Assembly (NCBI GenBank): GCA_029239545.1
Contig: JARBUQ010000083.1
Location: forward strand, 1-11,446
Length of the DNA stretch: 11,446 bases
Reading direction: 5' to 3'
Origin: Paenibacillus sp.
GTDB lineage: Bacteria > Bacillota > Bacilli > Paenibacillales > NBRC-103111
Shown here in pieces: positions 1-6,543 of this stretch. Position 1 is the stretch's first letter, and each line of letters starts with the position of its first letter. Below the pieces are notes generated by a model. It saw nothing but the letters and a program-made list of their open reading frames with translations. It did not search any database and was not told where the DNA came from. The translations under genes were made by a program, and so were the position numbers.

Positions 1-78
1 GATGGGCTATTAGGGCTTTGACCCGTTGACACCCCCATCGTACCAGAGGCGCTCTTTCCTTTCAAAGGCGATTTCTTA

Positions 79-138
79 GCGCCTACAGGAATTTTATTGG
101 GCATGAATTCACTCCAAATGGCGCCTAATTGCAGGAAT
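79..138. repeat. Short direct repeat, two copies
   Basis: GCGCCTA followed by CAGGAAT occurs at 79-92 with the halves adjoining, and again at 121-138 with four extra bases (ATTG) between the halves. The second copy runs into the hairpin repeat that starts at 136. The region is non-coding on both strands as far as can be seen. It looks like degenerate intergenic repeat material rather than a regulatory site. Confidence 0.45.
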
Positions 139-211
139 AACGGAACCAGTGTCCGCGTAAACCAGCCATGTGTGCTTTTGGACGAAAATAACGGATCTAC
201 AGTCCGCGTAA
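136..211. repeat. Two 25-bp hairpin repeats, 51 bp apart
   Basis: The unit AATAACGGA-N6-GTCCGCGTAA appears at 136-160 and 187-211, with start points exactly 51 bp apart. Both arms are identical between copies while the six central bases differ (ACCAGT and TCTACA). Within each unit CGGA pairs with TCCG around a 7-nt loop, so the ends that form the stem are conserved and the loop is free to vary. This is the behaviour expected of a dispersed REP-like intergenic element. The rest of 1-283 holds no recognisable gene, and no convincing promoter for the next gene was found. Confidence 0.6.
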
Positions 212-283
212 CATCGACACTCGCATGAGCTGTTTCTTGAGAAGGTCAAAGTAAACCATTATGAACATCCTGGAGGTGTCTTA

Positions 284-787
284 ATGCATTCCGATAAAGA
301 AATCTTATATAAAGAAATACAACGTCTTCCCAAGTGGACATGGATTTTCTTTTTGCTGCCAGCTTTCCTCTTTTGGGGGATTGCGTATGTGCAAATCATT
401 CTAGGCAAGACAGTTGGGAATAATCCTATGTCTGATACAGGGGTTGTTATTATGGCCTTGTTATTTGGGATCCTGCTCCCAGCACTACTCCTATATATGA
501 AAGCCGGGATAGTGGTAACCAGACAAGAAATCATCATAAGCTTACTTCCGATATTCAGGAAAAAAATTAGCTTGGACGCTATTTCAGACATTAAAATGGT
601 AGGGATCAAACCGATTCAGGAATTTGGTGGTTGGGGAATTCGCTGGAATGGGAAGAAGTCGGGTCTGATATTAAGCGGGGATAAAGGGATCGAAATTCAT
701 TTCAAAAATGCGAACCCATTTGTTATCAGTACAAAGAATGCCGAACAGTTGTTTAATACAGTGAAAAGTAATATAAAACCGCAATAA
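284..787 (+). CDS. Two-helix membrane protein with PH-like tail
   Basis: The product is 167 residues. A short charged N-terminus is followed by two hydrophobic spans (about residues 18-41 and 51-73). A soluble part of about 90 residues then alternates beta-type segments and contains an FGGWGIRW motif (114-121). The motif and overall plan resemble small uncharacterised Firmicute membrane proteins with a bacterial PH-like domain; no enzymatic motif is visible. The ATG at 284 has a good ribosome binding site, GGAGGTG at 272-278. The gene ends directly before the repeated promoter segment, has no visible terminator, and shows no functional link to the catabolic genes downstream, so it is probably an unrelated neighbour. 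The reading frame is secure; the function is unknown. Confidence 0.8.
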   Translation: MHSDKEILYKEIQRLPKWTWIFFLLPAFLFWGIAYVQIILGKTVGNNPMSDTGVVIMALLFGILLPALLLYMKAGIVVTRQEIIISLLPIFRKKISLDAISDIKMVGIKPIQEFGGWGIRWNGKKSGLILSGDKGIEIHFKNANPFVISTKNAEQLFNTVKSNIKPQ

Positions 788-920
788 TGCTGTGTGTTGT
801 TGGGATACTGGAAAGCGAGGGTAAACAACTATGTTTGGGATGGTCCGCGGCTCGTTGCAAAATTGTATACAAAATAGTATTCAATAATGTATAATGAGAA
901 GGTGAATGTACATATTGGAA
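788..920. repeat. Long direct repeat, left copy (pairs with 10712-10845)
   Basis: The first 58 bases match 10712-10769 at 54 positions. The middle (about 846-862) has diverged and contains one 1-base length difference. The operator-promoter block 863-895 then matches 10788-10820 without a change, and the tail shares TGTACAT and TTGGAA. GTTGTT (796-801) and AACAAC (824-829) form an inverted repeat in this copy. The repeat begins at the base after the stop codon of the preceding gene and carries the promoter of the M20 hydrolase. Confidence 0.85.
863..895 (+). promoter_or_regulatory. M20 gene promoter with TTGTATACAA operator
   Basis: A perfect 10-bp palindrome TTGTATACAA (863-872) lies 17 bp before a consensus -10 box TATAAT (890-895). 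A weak -35 element, TATACA (866-871), would sit inside the palindrome, so a bound protein would block polymerase. TTGTATACAA-like palindromes are typical targets of FCD-type GntR regulators, and one is encoded at 9907. The same arrangement with identical spacing recurs at 2431 and 10788. A further palindrome, ATGTACAT (906-913), lies near the expected transcription start. Confidence 0.75.
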
Positions 921-937
921 TGGAGGACTGCAGGGTT

Positions 938-2344
938 ATGGGAAACGAACGATTGATTGGGGAAATTGTCGAGAGCAAAAGGGACCTGTTCATCCAAGTT
1001 AGCGATCGAATCTGGAACTATGCAGAAACACGGTTTGAGGAGTATGAATCGGCGGAGCTGCTTTGTGCAACGCTTGAAAGTGAAGGCTTTGCTGTAGAAC
1101 GGGGAGCAGGGGGAATAAGTACTGCTTTCGTAGCTAGCTATGGAAGCGGCAAGCCGATTGTGGCGATTCTTGGGGAATACGATGCTTTGTCCGGGTTAAG
1201 CCAGAAGGGAGGCGTGACCTATAAGGAGCCAGTTGAAGCTGGCGGGAAGGGTCATGGCTGCGGACATAATCTGCTTGGTACAGGAGCGCTGGCTGCTGCT
1301 GTAGCTTTACGTTCTTACATGGAAGAGAACCGCATTCCGGGAACAGTCCGCTACTATGGCTGCCCTGCAGAAGAAGGTGGGGGCGGAAAAGCTTTTATGG
1401 CCAGAGCGGGATTATTTGATGATGTCGATTTTGCCCTGACTTGGCATCCATATGATACGAACGAAGTATTCTCATCTCACATCTTGGCAGCGTGTCAAGT
1501 TTATTTCCATTTTAAGGGGAGGAGCTCTCACGCAGCATTAAGCCCGCACCTTGGCCGGAGTGCTCTTGATGCAGTCGAACTGATGAACGTTGGAGCTAAT
1601 TATTTGCGTGAGCACATGGTACCAGGCTCCCGCCTGCATTATGCGATTACGAATGCCGGAGGAGTATCTCCGAACGTTGTGCAGCCAGAAGCAGAAGTGC
1701 TGTATATGCTGCGGACACTTGAAGCGGCGGATCTTAGAGACCTTTATAAGCGTGTGTGCGATATCGCACGAGGGGCGGCTTTGATGACAGAGACGCAATT
1801 GGACATCGGATTTGATGCAGGCTCCTCTAATCTGATTCTTAATCAGACGTTGGAATCGGTGATGTATGAGAATCTGCAGAAGCTTGGGATACCGGCATAT
1901 GACGAACAAGAGAAGCAGTTTGCAAGGGAAATACGAGCCACATTAACCGAAGCGGAACGAAACAATTACCGTTACCCTGAAATGAAAGGCAAGGATTTGC
2001 CGGATACAATTCCAACATATAAGTATAAAGCGGGGATACATAATGCTTCAACCGATCTGGGAGACGTGAGCTGGATTGTGCCTACGGCGCAATATCGCGG
2101 AGCGACCCGTTCCATGGGGACTCCGGCCCATAGCTGGCAAGAGGTGGCGCATGGCACCACATCCATTGCACACAAGGGAATGCTTCACGCGGGCAAGGTG
2201 CTCGCTTTAACTGCACTGGAAGTCATGCAAAAGCCCCACATCATCGAACAAGCAAAGGCGGAGCTACTGGAAACGCTTCAGGGACAGACGTATCAATGTC
2301 CGATTCCACCGGAAGTGAAGCCATCGCCGGCTAGAAAAATGTAA
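938..2344 (+). CDS. M20 family amidohydrolase, AbgB-like
   Basis: This zinc-dependent amidohydrolase of peptidase family M20 most resembles the p-aminobenzoyl-glutamate hydrolase subunit B (AbgB) group. Its cytosolic role would be to hydrolyse an amide bond of an N-acyl amino acid or a short peptide-like compound. In the 468-residue product the expected metal ligands are visible: GHGCGH (H106, C108, H110), the acidic pair in PAEEGGGG (E145, E146), H170 in TWHPYD, and H198 in SSHAAL at the start of the lid domain. The frame is open from an ATG at 887, but that codon overlaps the -10 box, so the real start is taken as ATG 938, preceded by GGAGG at 922-926. The gene is transcribed separately from, and ahead of, the racemase-like gene at 2515 with a matching operator, suggesting co-regulation. 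The substrate cannot be read from the sequence. Confidence 0.88.
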   Translation: MGNERLIGEIVESKRDLFIQVSDRIWNYAETRFEEYESAELLCATLESEGFAVERGAGGISTAFVASYGSGKPIVAILGEYDALSGLSQKGGVTYKEPVEAGGKGHGCGHNLLGTGALAAAVALRSYMEENRIPGTVRYYGCPAEEGGGGKAFMARAGLFDDVDFALTWHPYDTNEVFSSHILAACQVYFHFKGRSSHAALSPHLGRSALDAVELMNVGANYLREHMVPGSRLHYAITNAGGVSPNVVQPEAEVLYMLRTLEAADLRDLYKRVCDIARGAALMTETQLDIGFDAGSSNLILNQTLESVMYENLQKLGIPAYDEQEKQFAREIRATLTEAERNNYRYPEMKGKDLPDTIPTYKYKAGIHNASTDLGDVSWIVPTAQYRGATRSMGTPAHSWQEVAHGTTSIAHKGMLHAGKVLALTALEVMQKPHIIEQAKAELLETLQGQTYQCPIPPEVKPSPARKM

Positions 2345-2430
2345 GCCAAACAGGGCGGTAATTTCGTAACAGTACCTAAGCGAGCAGTTTGAAGTAGGAT
2401 TTGAATATGAAGCGGTAGTCAGGGCAATTA

Positions 2431-2463
2431 TTGTATACAATTAAGTACACATTAATGTATAAT
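2431..2463 (+). promoter_or_regulatory. Operon promoter with TTGTATACAA operator
   Basis: TTGTATACAA (2431-2440) is followed after 17 bp by TATAAT (2458-2463), exactly the geometry of the promoter at 863. The spacer differs, so the shared palindrome, spacing and AATGTATAAT end point to functional conservation rather than simple duplication. This would be the main promoter for the run of genes from 2515 to 9799. No terminator is visible between 2345 and 2430, so read-through from the M20 gene is also possible. Confidence 0.75.
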
Positions 2464-2483
2464 TAATTTCAGGTATGAGTATA

Positions 2484-2498
2484 GGGCTAAATTAGCCC
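2484..2498. promoter_or_regulatory. Palindrome next to the ribosome binding site
   Basis: GGGCTAA and TTAGCCC are perfect inverted 7-mers separated by a single A, lying in the untranslated leader and ending directly before the AGGAGGG ribosome binding site (2499-2505). As RNA, a GGGCT/AGCCC stem with a 5-nt loop could form and affect ribosome access. As DNA it could be a second operator. The sequence does not decide between these. Confidence 0.4.
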
Positions 2499-2514
2499 AG
2501 GAGGGATCATCAGC

Positions 2515-3642
2515 GTGAAAATTGAACGTGTAGAATTGCGACAATTGCATTTACCGTTGAAGGCCGCGTACGAAACCAGCTTTGAACGGTTCACTATGCG
2601 GGATTGTATTCTGGTCAGCGTCATCGAAGATGGAGCCGCCGGGTATGCAGAGAGTGTCGCATTTACGAACCCATATTATAATGAGGAAACAACCGGTACA
2701 GTCTGGCCTATGCTTGAGAAATATCTCATTCCACAGGTGCTGGGAAGAGAATTGGAGCATCCTGGCGAGATCTCCACTCTATTCGCCCCTATTCGTCGCA
2801 ACTATATGGCGATTTCTTCTCTGGAGGGTGCTGTCTGGGATCTGTATTGCAAGCAAAAGGGGATTTCGTTATCTTCCGCGCTAGGTGGAACAAGGAAGGA
2901 GATCGATGTTGGTGTCGGTATCGGTATTGAACCTTCGATCTCCAAGGTTTTAAGTAATGTTGAGAAGTTTCTGGCTGACGGATATAAGAAAATCAAAATC
3001 AAAATTATGCCTGGCTTCGATGTGGAGGTACTGGCAGCCATTCGCGATCAATTCGGATATGGCTTTAAACTGATGGCGGATGCAAACTCAGCGTATACAT
3101 TGAAGCATATTCCGCTATTGCGAGAATTGGATGCTTTCGAGCTTCTGATGATTGAACAGCCGTTAGCCCATGACGATATCGTTGATCACGCTACCCTGCA
3201 GCAAGAGCTCCGTACGCCGATCTGTCTCGATGAGAGCATTCACACGGTTGAAGATGCCAGAAAAGCGATCGAACTCGGCAGCTGCAGGATGATTAATATC
3301 AAAATCGGACGTGTCGGAGGCTTGACTCCATCGATCCAAATACATAATCTGTGTGAACAGAACGGCATTCCGGTTTGGTGCGGGGGCATGTTTGAGCTTG
3401 GAGTTGGACGCGCTCACAACATAGCGATGGCTTCGATGTCGAACTTCACCGTTCCAGGGGATACGACAACCTCCAGTCGTCATTTTGCAGAGGATATCAT
3501 CGAGCCGAGCGTAGAATTTATTCGTCCCGGAACTTTGGCGGTGCCGACTGGACCTGGAATCGGATACGAAGTGAATTTCAATACGGTAGATAAGTATACA
3601 GTGCGGAAGGCTTCCTTCGGGAAGGGACCGCATTGGAATTAA
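2515..3642 (+). CDS. OSBS / N-acylamino acid racemase-type enolase superfamily enzyme
   Basis: The 375-residue product belongs to the muconate-lactonizing subgroup of the enolase superfamily, on the branch containing o-succinylbenzoate synthase (MenC) and N-succinyl/N-acylamino acid racemase. The catalytic set is complete: KxK at K161/K163, metal ligands D189 (MADAN), E214 (IEQPL) and D239 (CLDES), and the opposite-face lysine K263 (NIKIGRVGG). These numbers coincide with those known for the Amycolatopsis OSBS/racemase. The WCGGMFELGVGRAHN segment is also characteristic. The start is GTG with AGGAGGG nine bases upstream. Menaquinone genes are absent and an M20 hydrolase precedes it, so racemization of an N-acyl amino acid is more likely than menaquinone synthesis. 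Another cycloisomerase or epimerase reaction cannot be excluded. Confidence 0.87.
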   Translation: MKIERVELRQLHLPLKAAYETSFERFTMRDCILVSVIEDGAAGYAESVAFTNPYYNEETTGTVWPMLEKYLIPQVLGRELEHPGEISTLFAPIRRNYMAISSLEGAVWDLYCKQKGISLSSALGGTRKEIDVGVGIGIEPSISKVLSNVEKFLADGYKKIKIKIMPGFDVEVLAAIRDQFGYGFKLMADANSAYTLKHIPLLRELDAFELLMIEQPLAHDDIVDHATLQQELRTPICLDESIHTVEDARKAIELGSCRMINIKIGRVGGLTPSIQIHNLCEQNGIPVWCGGMFELGVGRAHNIAMASMSNFTVPGDTTTSSRHFAEDIIEPSVEFIRPGTLAVPTGPGIGYEVNFNTVDKYTVRKASFGKGPHWN

Positions 3643-3669
3643 TTTCAAGGGAATAGAGGAGGGAACAGC

Positions 3670-4170
3670 ATGGCCGTTATTCATACACCTTATGGACGTG
3701 TGTACGAAGATTTTCACGTTGGAGATGTGATCAAGCACTGGCCGGGACGAACGATAACCGCTGCGGATGATGCAATGTTCAGCTTGGTTACGTTAAATCA
3801 ACACCCGCTTCATTCAGATGCCCATTACGCTTCTCAGACCCAGTTCAAACAAAATGTCGTAAACGGAACGTATGTGTTCTCGATTGGAGTGGGAATAACC
3901 GTTAACGATATCAGTGGTGCTGCAATCGCAAATCTCGAATATGAGAAGATTGAGCATCTTCTCCCCACTTTTCATGGAGACACGTTATACGGAAGAACGA
4001 GCATCCTCGACAAACGCGAGTCGAGCAGCAAAGAAGATCGTGGAATCGTCTACGTAGAAACGACGATCAGCAATCAACGCGACGAAGATGTGATGCGTTT
4101 TAGAAGAAGAGTACTTGTTCCAAAACGGGAATTTGCGGCAAGGCCCTATACACACACCAATCGAACGTAA
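3670..4170 (+). CDS. MaoC-like hydratase (candidate mesaconyl-CoA-type hydratase)
   Basis: This is a 166-residue single hot-dog-fold protein of the MaoC / (R)-specific enoyl-CoA hydratase type. Such enzymes add water across the double bond of an enoyl-CoA, usually as dimers. The active-site helix reads TLNQHPLHSDAHYA (about 41-54), with H48 and D50 in the conserved hydratase positions. The usual catalytic aspartate of the D-x-N-P-x-H motif is Asn43 here, matching from memory the MNTNPxHFD-type subfamily often found beside CoA-transferases and CitE-like lyases. It starts at ATG 3670 after a strong AGAGGAGGG, 27 bp after the previous gene and 24 bp before the next. With both neighbours it could hydrate mesaconyl-CoA or itaconyl-CoA; the exact substrate is inference. 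Confidence 0.83.
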   Translation: MAVIHTPYGRVYEDFHVGDVIKHWPGRTITAADDAMFSLVTLNQHPLHSDAHYASQTQFKQNVVNGTYVFSIGVGITVNDISGAAIANLEYEKIEHLLPTFHGDTLYGRTSILDKRESSSKEDRGIVYVETTISNQRDEDVMRFRRRVLVPKREFAARPYTHTNRT

Positions 4171-4194
4171 GTCGAACCGGAGTTGATCATCGAT

Positions 4195-5382
4195 ATGAAG
4201 CCGTTAGAAGGAGTAACGATTCTCTCCATTTCCCAGTACGGAGCGGGACCGTATGCAACCTTACATTTGGCCGATCTGGGTGCTACGATAATCAAGATCG
4301 AGGATCCCTATTCACAAGGGGATGTTTCACGATCAGTCGTTCCTTACGCAGATAATGGCGACAGTTTATATTTCCAGGCGTTCAACCGCAACAAGAAAAG
4401 CATTACGCTGGATCTCAAGTCGGAGCAGGGTCAACAAATTTTTCGCAGATTGGCTGAAAAGTCGCATGCTGTTTTCAATAATTTGCGGGGGGATGTCCCG
4501 GATAAGCTAGGTATCACTTATGAGCACCTGAAGTCGATTAATCCTAAGATCGTCTCCTGTTCGCTGTCCGGATTCGGTACGACGGGTTCGATGAAGGCGG
4601 AGCCTGCTTACGATTATTTGCTGCAAGCGATGCTGGGGCATATGTCATTGACCGGAGATCCCGAGGGACCACCTGAGAAATACGGTGTCTCGATGATCGA
4701 TTTCTCCACTGGCATCATGGCGGCACTGGGCATCATGGTAGGCATTTATCAAGCGCAGATGAAGGGGATCGGCTGCGATGTGGATGTCAGCTTGTTCGAT
4801 ACATCTGCATCCATGCTGAATTATTTGGCTATTTGGAATCTGAACAAAGGGTATCAGCCTGTCAAAACAAGCTACTCCGCCCATCCGAGTCTGGTTCCTT
4901 CGCAGTTGTTCCCGACTCGAAACGGCTACATTATCGTGATGTGCAATAAGGAAAAGTTTTTCCCCGTGTTATGTCAAGCGATTGGTGTTCCTCACCTGGC
5001 GGCAGATGAGCGATACGTCAATTTTGAGATGAGGCTTGCTAATAAAGACTCATTGGTGGCTGAGCTCCTGCATGTATTTGCCCAGGAGGATACGGAGTTT
5101 TGGCTGGAGCTTTTAAAAGGGAAGGTGCCAGCAGCGCCGGTTAATACAGTTGAGGAAGGGCTGAAGCATCCTCTGCTGCAGGAAAGGAATATGATCGTTA
5201 ACGTAGAGCACCCGGCAATGGGTCCCTTACGAATGATCGGGACACCGATTAAGGTGTCGGGGTATGATCCCGGTTATAGAGCCGCTCCATCGCTCGGAGG
5301 CGATAATAAGGAGATTTACGGATCGATGCTCGGCCTTTCCGCAGAGGAGATCGACAAGCTTGCTGAAGACCACATTATTTAG
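4195..5382 (+). CDS. Family III CoA-transferase (CaiB/BaiF type)
   Basis: Family III CoA-transferases move CoA between organic acids through an aspartyl-CoA intermediate and act as interlocked dimers in the cytosol. The N-terminus (KPLEGVTIL...GAGPYATLHLADLGATIIKIE) is the family signature. The MIDFSTG motif supplies the catalytic aspartate, which is D169 from the start chosen here, the same number as in formyl-CoA transferase. A TTG at 4183 also opens the frame, but it directly abuts the CGGAG ribosome binding site (4178-4182). ATG 4195 gives workable spacing and a normal N-terminus, for 395 residues. Its place between a MaoC hydratase and the prp genes suggests it activates the dicarboxylic acid used by this operon, with succinyl-CoA or another acyl-CoA as donor. 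Donor and acceptor are not deducible. Confidence 0.87.
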   Translation: MKPLEGVTILSISQYGAGPYATLHLADLGATIIKIEDPYSQGDVSRSVVPYADNGDSLYFQAFNRNKKSITLDLKSEQGQQIFRRLAEKSHAVFNNLRGDVPDKLGITYEHLKSINPKIVSCSLSGFGTTGSMKAEPAYDYLLQAMLGHMSLTGDPEGPPEKYGVSMIDFSTGIMAALGIMVGIYQAQMKGIGCDVDVSLFDTSASMLNYLAIWNLNKGYQPVKTSYSAHPSLVPSQLFPTRNGYIIVMCNKEKFFPVLCQAIGVPHLAADERYVNFEMRLANKDSLVAELLHVFAQEDTEFWLELLKGKVPAAPVNTVEEGLKHPLLQERNMIVNVEHPAMGPLRMIGTPIKVSGYDPGYRAAPSLGGDNKEIYGSMLGLSAEEIDKLAEDHII

Positions 5383-5400
5383 TGAGAAGGAGTGGTACCT

Positions 5401-6522
5401 ATGTCTGACCAACCAGCATTCCGACCAGGGCTTGAAGGTGTAATCGCAAGCGAAACGAGCATCTCATACCTGGATGTTGAGAATGAGGAGATTGTTATTC
5501 GGGGCTATGATCTGATTGAGCTGGCCCGTAAGGTCCGTTATATCGATGTTGTGGGCTTGCTGCTCGATGGCAAGCTGCCTGGCGTGGAGGAACGCAATAA
5601 GCTTACGGACGACCTGCGAGCGGAATACGAGGTGCCGGAGGTGCTGCTGTCGCTGCTAGCCTACCAAGCACCCTATAAAGAAGCGATGGATGTACTGCGT
5701 ACTGGAATATCAGCCTTGGCAGGATTCGACGAGGAATTGGATGACCGTTCGAGGGAAGCGAACCGACGCAAGACGTTGCGCTTGCTGGCCAAAGTGCCGT
5801 CTATCGTTGCCAACGGGTACCGAATTCAGATGGGACAATCCCCAATTGCACCTGATAAAAATCTTTCGTACAGTGCCAACTTTTTATATATGCTGACAGG
5901 GAATGTGCCCAATGAACATGAAGAGAAAGCTTTTGACCAATCACTGATCGTCTATAGTGAACATGAAATGCCCAATTCCACCTTTGTCGCTAGAGTCATT
6001 GCATCCACCCAATCGGACTTGTATGGAGCCGTAACTGGCGCTGTTGCATCACTCAAGGGAACTCTGCACGGCGGAGCGAATGAAGCCGTCATGAAGATGC
6101 TGCTGGAAGCGAAGACGATTGACAACATAGAGCCGTTATTTATGAGCAAACTGGCTAACAAAGAACGCATTATGGGTTTTGGACACAGAGTATACATGAA
6201 GAAGATGGATCCTCGCGCCTTGCTTATGAAAGAAGCACTGCACCAGCTGTCCGAGCTTAATGGCAATGATGATCTGTACCAGATGTGTGATCTGGGAGAG
6301 CGAATTATGCATCGGGAAAAAGGGTTGTATCCGAATCTGGATTATTATGCAGCGCCGGTATATTACTTGCTTGGTATCCCGATCGATCTGTACACGCCGA
6401 TATTTCTTTCATCCCGTACAGCAGGCTTGGGGGCTCATGTTATCGAGCAGCACGAGAATAACCGTCTGTTCCGCCCGCGCGTAAGTTACTTGGGTCCGAG
6501 AGGACTGCACCCTAATATATAG
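5401..6522 (+). CDS. prpC: 2-methylcitrate synthase / citrate synthase family
   Basis: The enzyme condenses an acyl-CoA with oxaloacetate; here propionyl-CoA is the likely partner, giving 2-methylcitrate. The 373-residue product is the short Gram-positive-type citrate synthase. Visible landmarks are H188, the catalytic histidines in LHGGANEA (H223) and GFGHRVY (H262), the catalytic aspartate in PNLDYYA (D314), and the RTAGLGAHVIEQ segment near the C-terminus. A GTG at 5392 overlaps the AAGGAG ribosome binding site (5387-5392), so ATG 5401 is preferred. Motifs do not separate citrate from methylcitrate synthases; the assignment rests on prpD and prpB directly downstream, as in the Bacillus mmgD-mmgE-yqiQ arrangement. 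A citrate synthase with relaxed specificity is the alternative. Confidence 0.88.
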   Translation: MSDQPAFRPGLEGVIASETSISYLDVENEEIVIRGYDLIELARKVRYIDVVGLLLDGKLPGVEERNKLTDDLRAEYEVPEVLLSLLAYQAPYKEAMDVLRTGISALAGFDEELDDRSREANRRKTLRLLAKVPSIVANGYRIQMGQSPIAPDKNLSYSANFLYMLTGNVPNEHEEKAFDQSLIVYSEHEMPNSTFVARVIASTQSDLYGAVTGAVASLKGTLHGGANEAVMKMLLEAKTIDNIEPLFMSKLANKERIMGFGHRVYMKKMDPRALLMKEALHQLSELNGNDDLYQMCDLGERIMHREKGLYPNLDYYAAPVYYLLGIPIDLYTPIFLSSRTAGLGAHVIEQHENNRLFRPRVSYLGPRGLHPNI

Positions 6523-6543
6523 AATTGAAGGAGTTGGACTTCC

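Noticed and set aside
237..262. TTGAGA / CATTAT as a promoter for the first gene
   Set aside because: The spacing between the hexamers is only 14 bp, too short for a normal vegetative promoter, and both boxes are imperfect.
803..829. CcpA cre-like site around TGGAAAGCG in the left repeat
   Set aside because: The central ARCG core is out of register with the flanking TG and CA; it does not fit the consensus. A similar candidate near 2409-2423 also fails at the core.
887..937. Upstream ATG (887) and ATG (920) as starts of the M20 hydrolase
   Set aside because: ATG 887 overlaps the -10 box at 890-895, and ATG 920 overlaps the region of the GGAGG ribosome binding site. ATG 938 has the correct spacing and a typical family N-terminus.
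2515..3642. 3-methylaspartate ammonia-lyase, which would make mesaconate directly
   Set aside because: The protein has the KxK plus opposite lysine arrangement and the CGGMFE segment of the OSBS/racemase branch, not the methylaspartate ammonia-lyase catalytic set.
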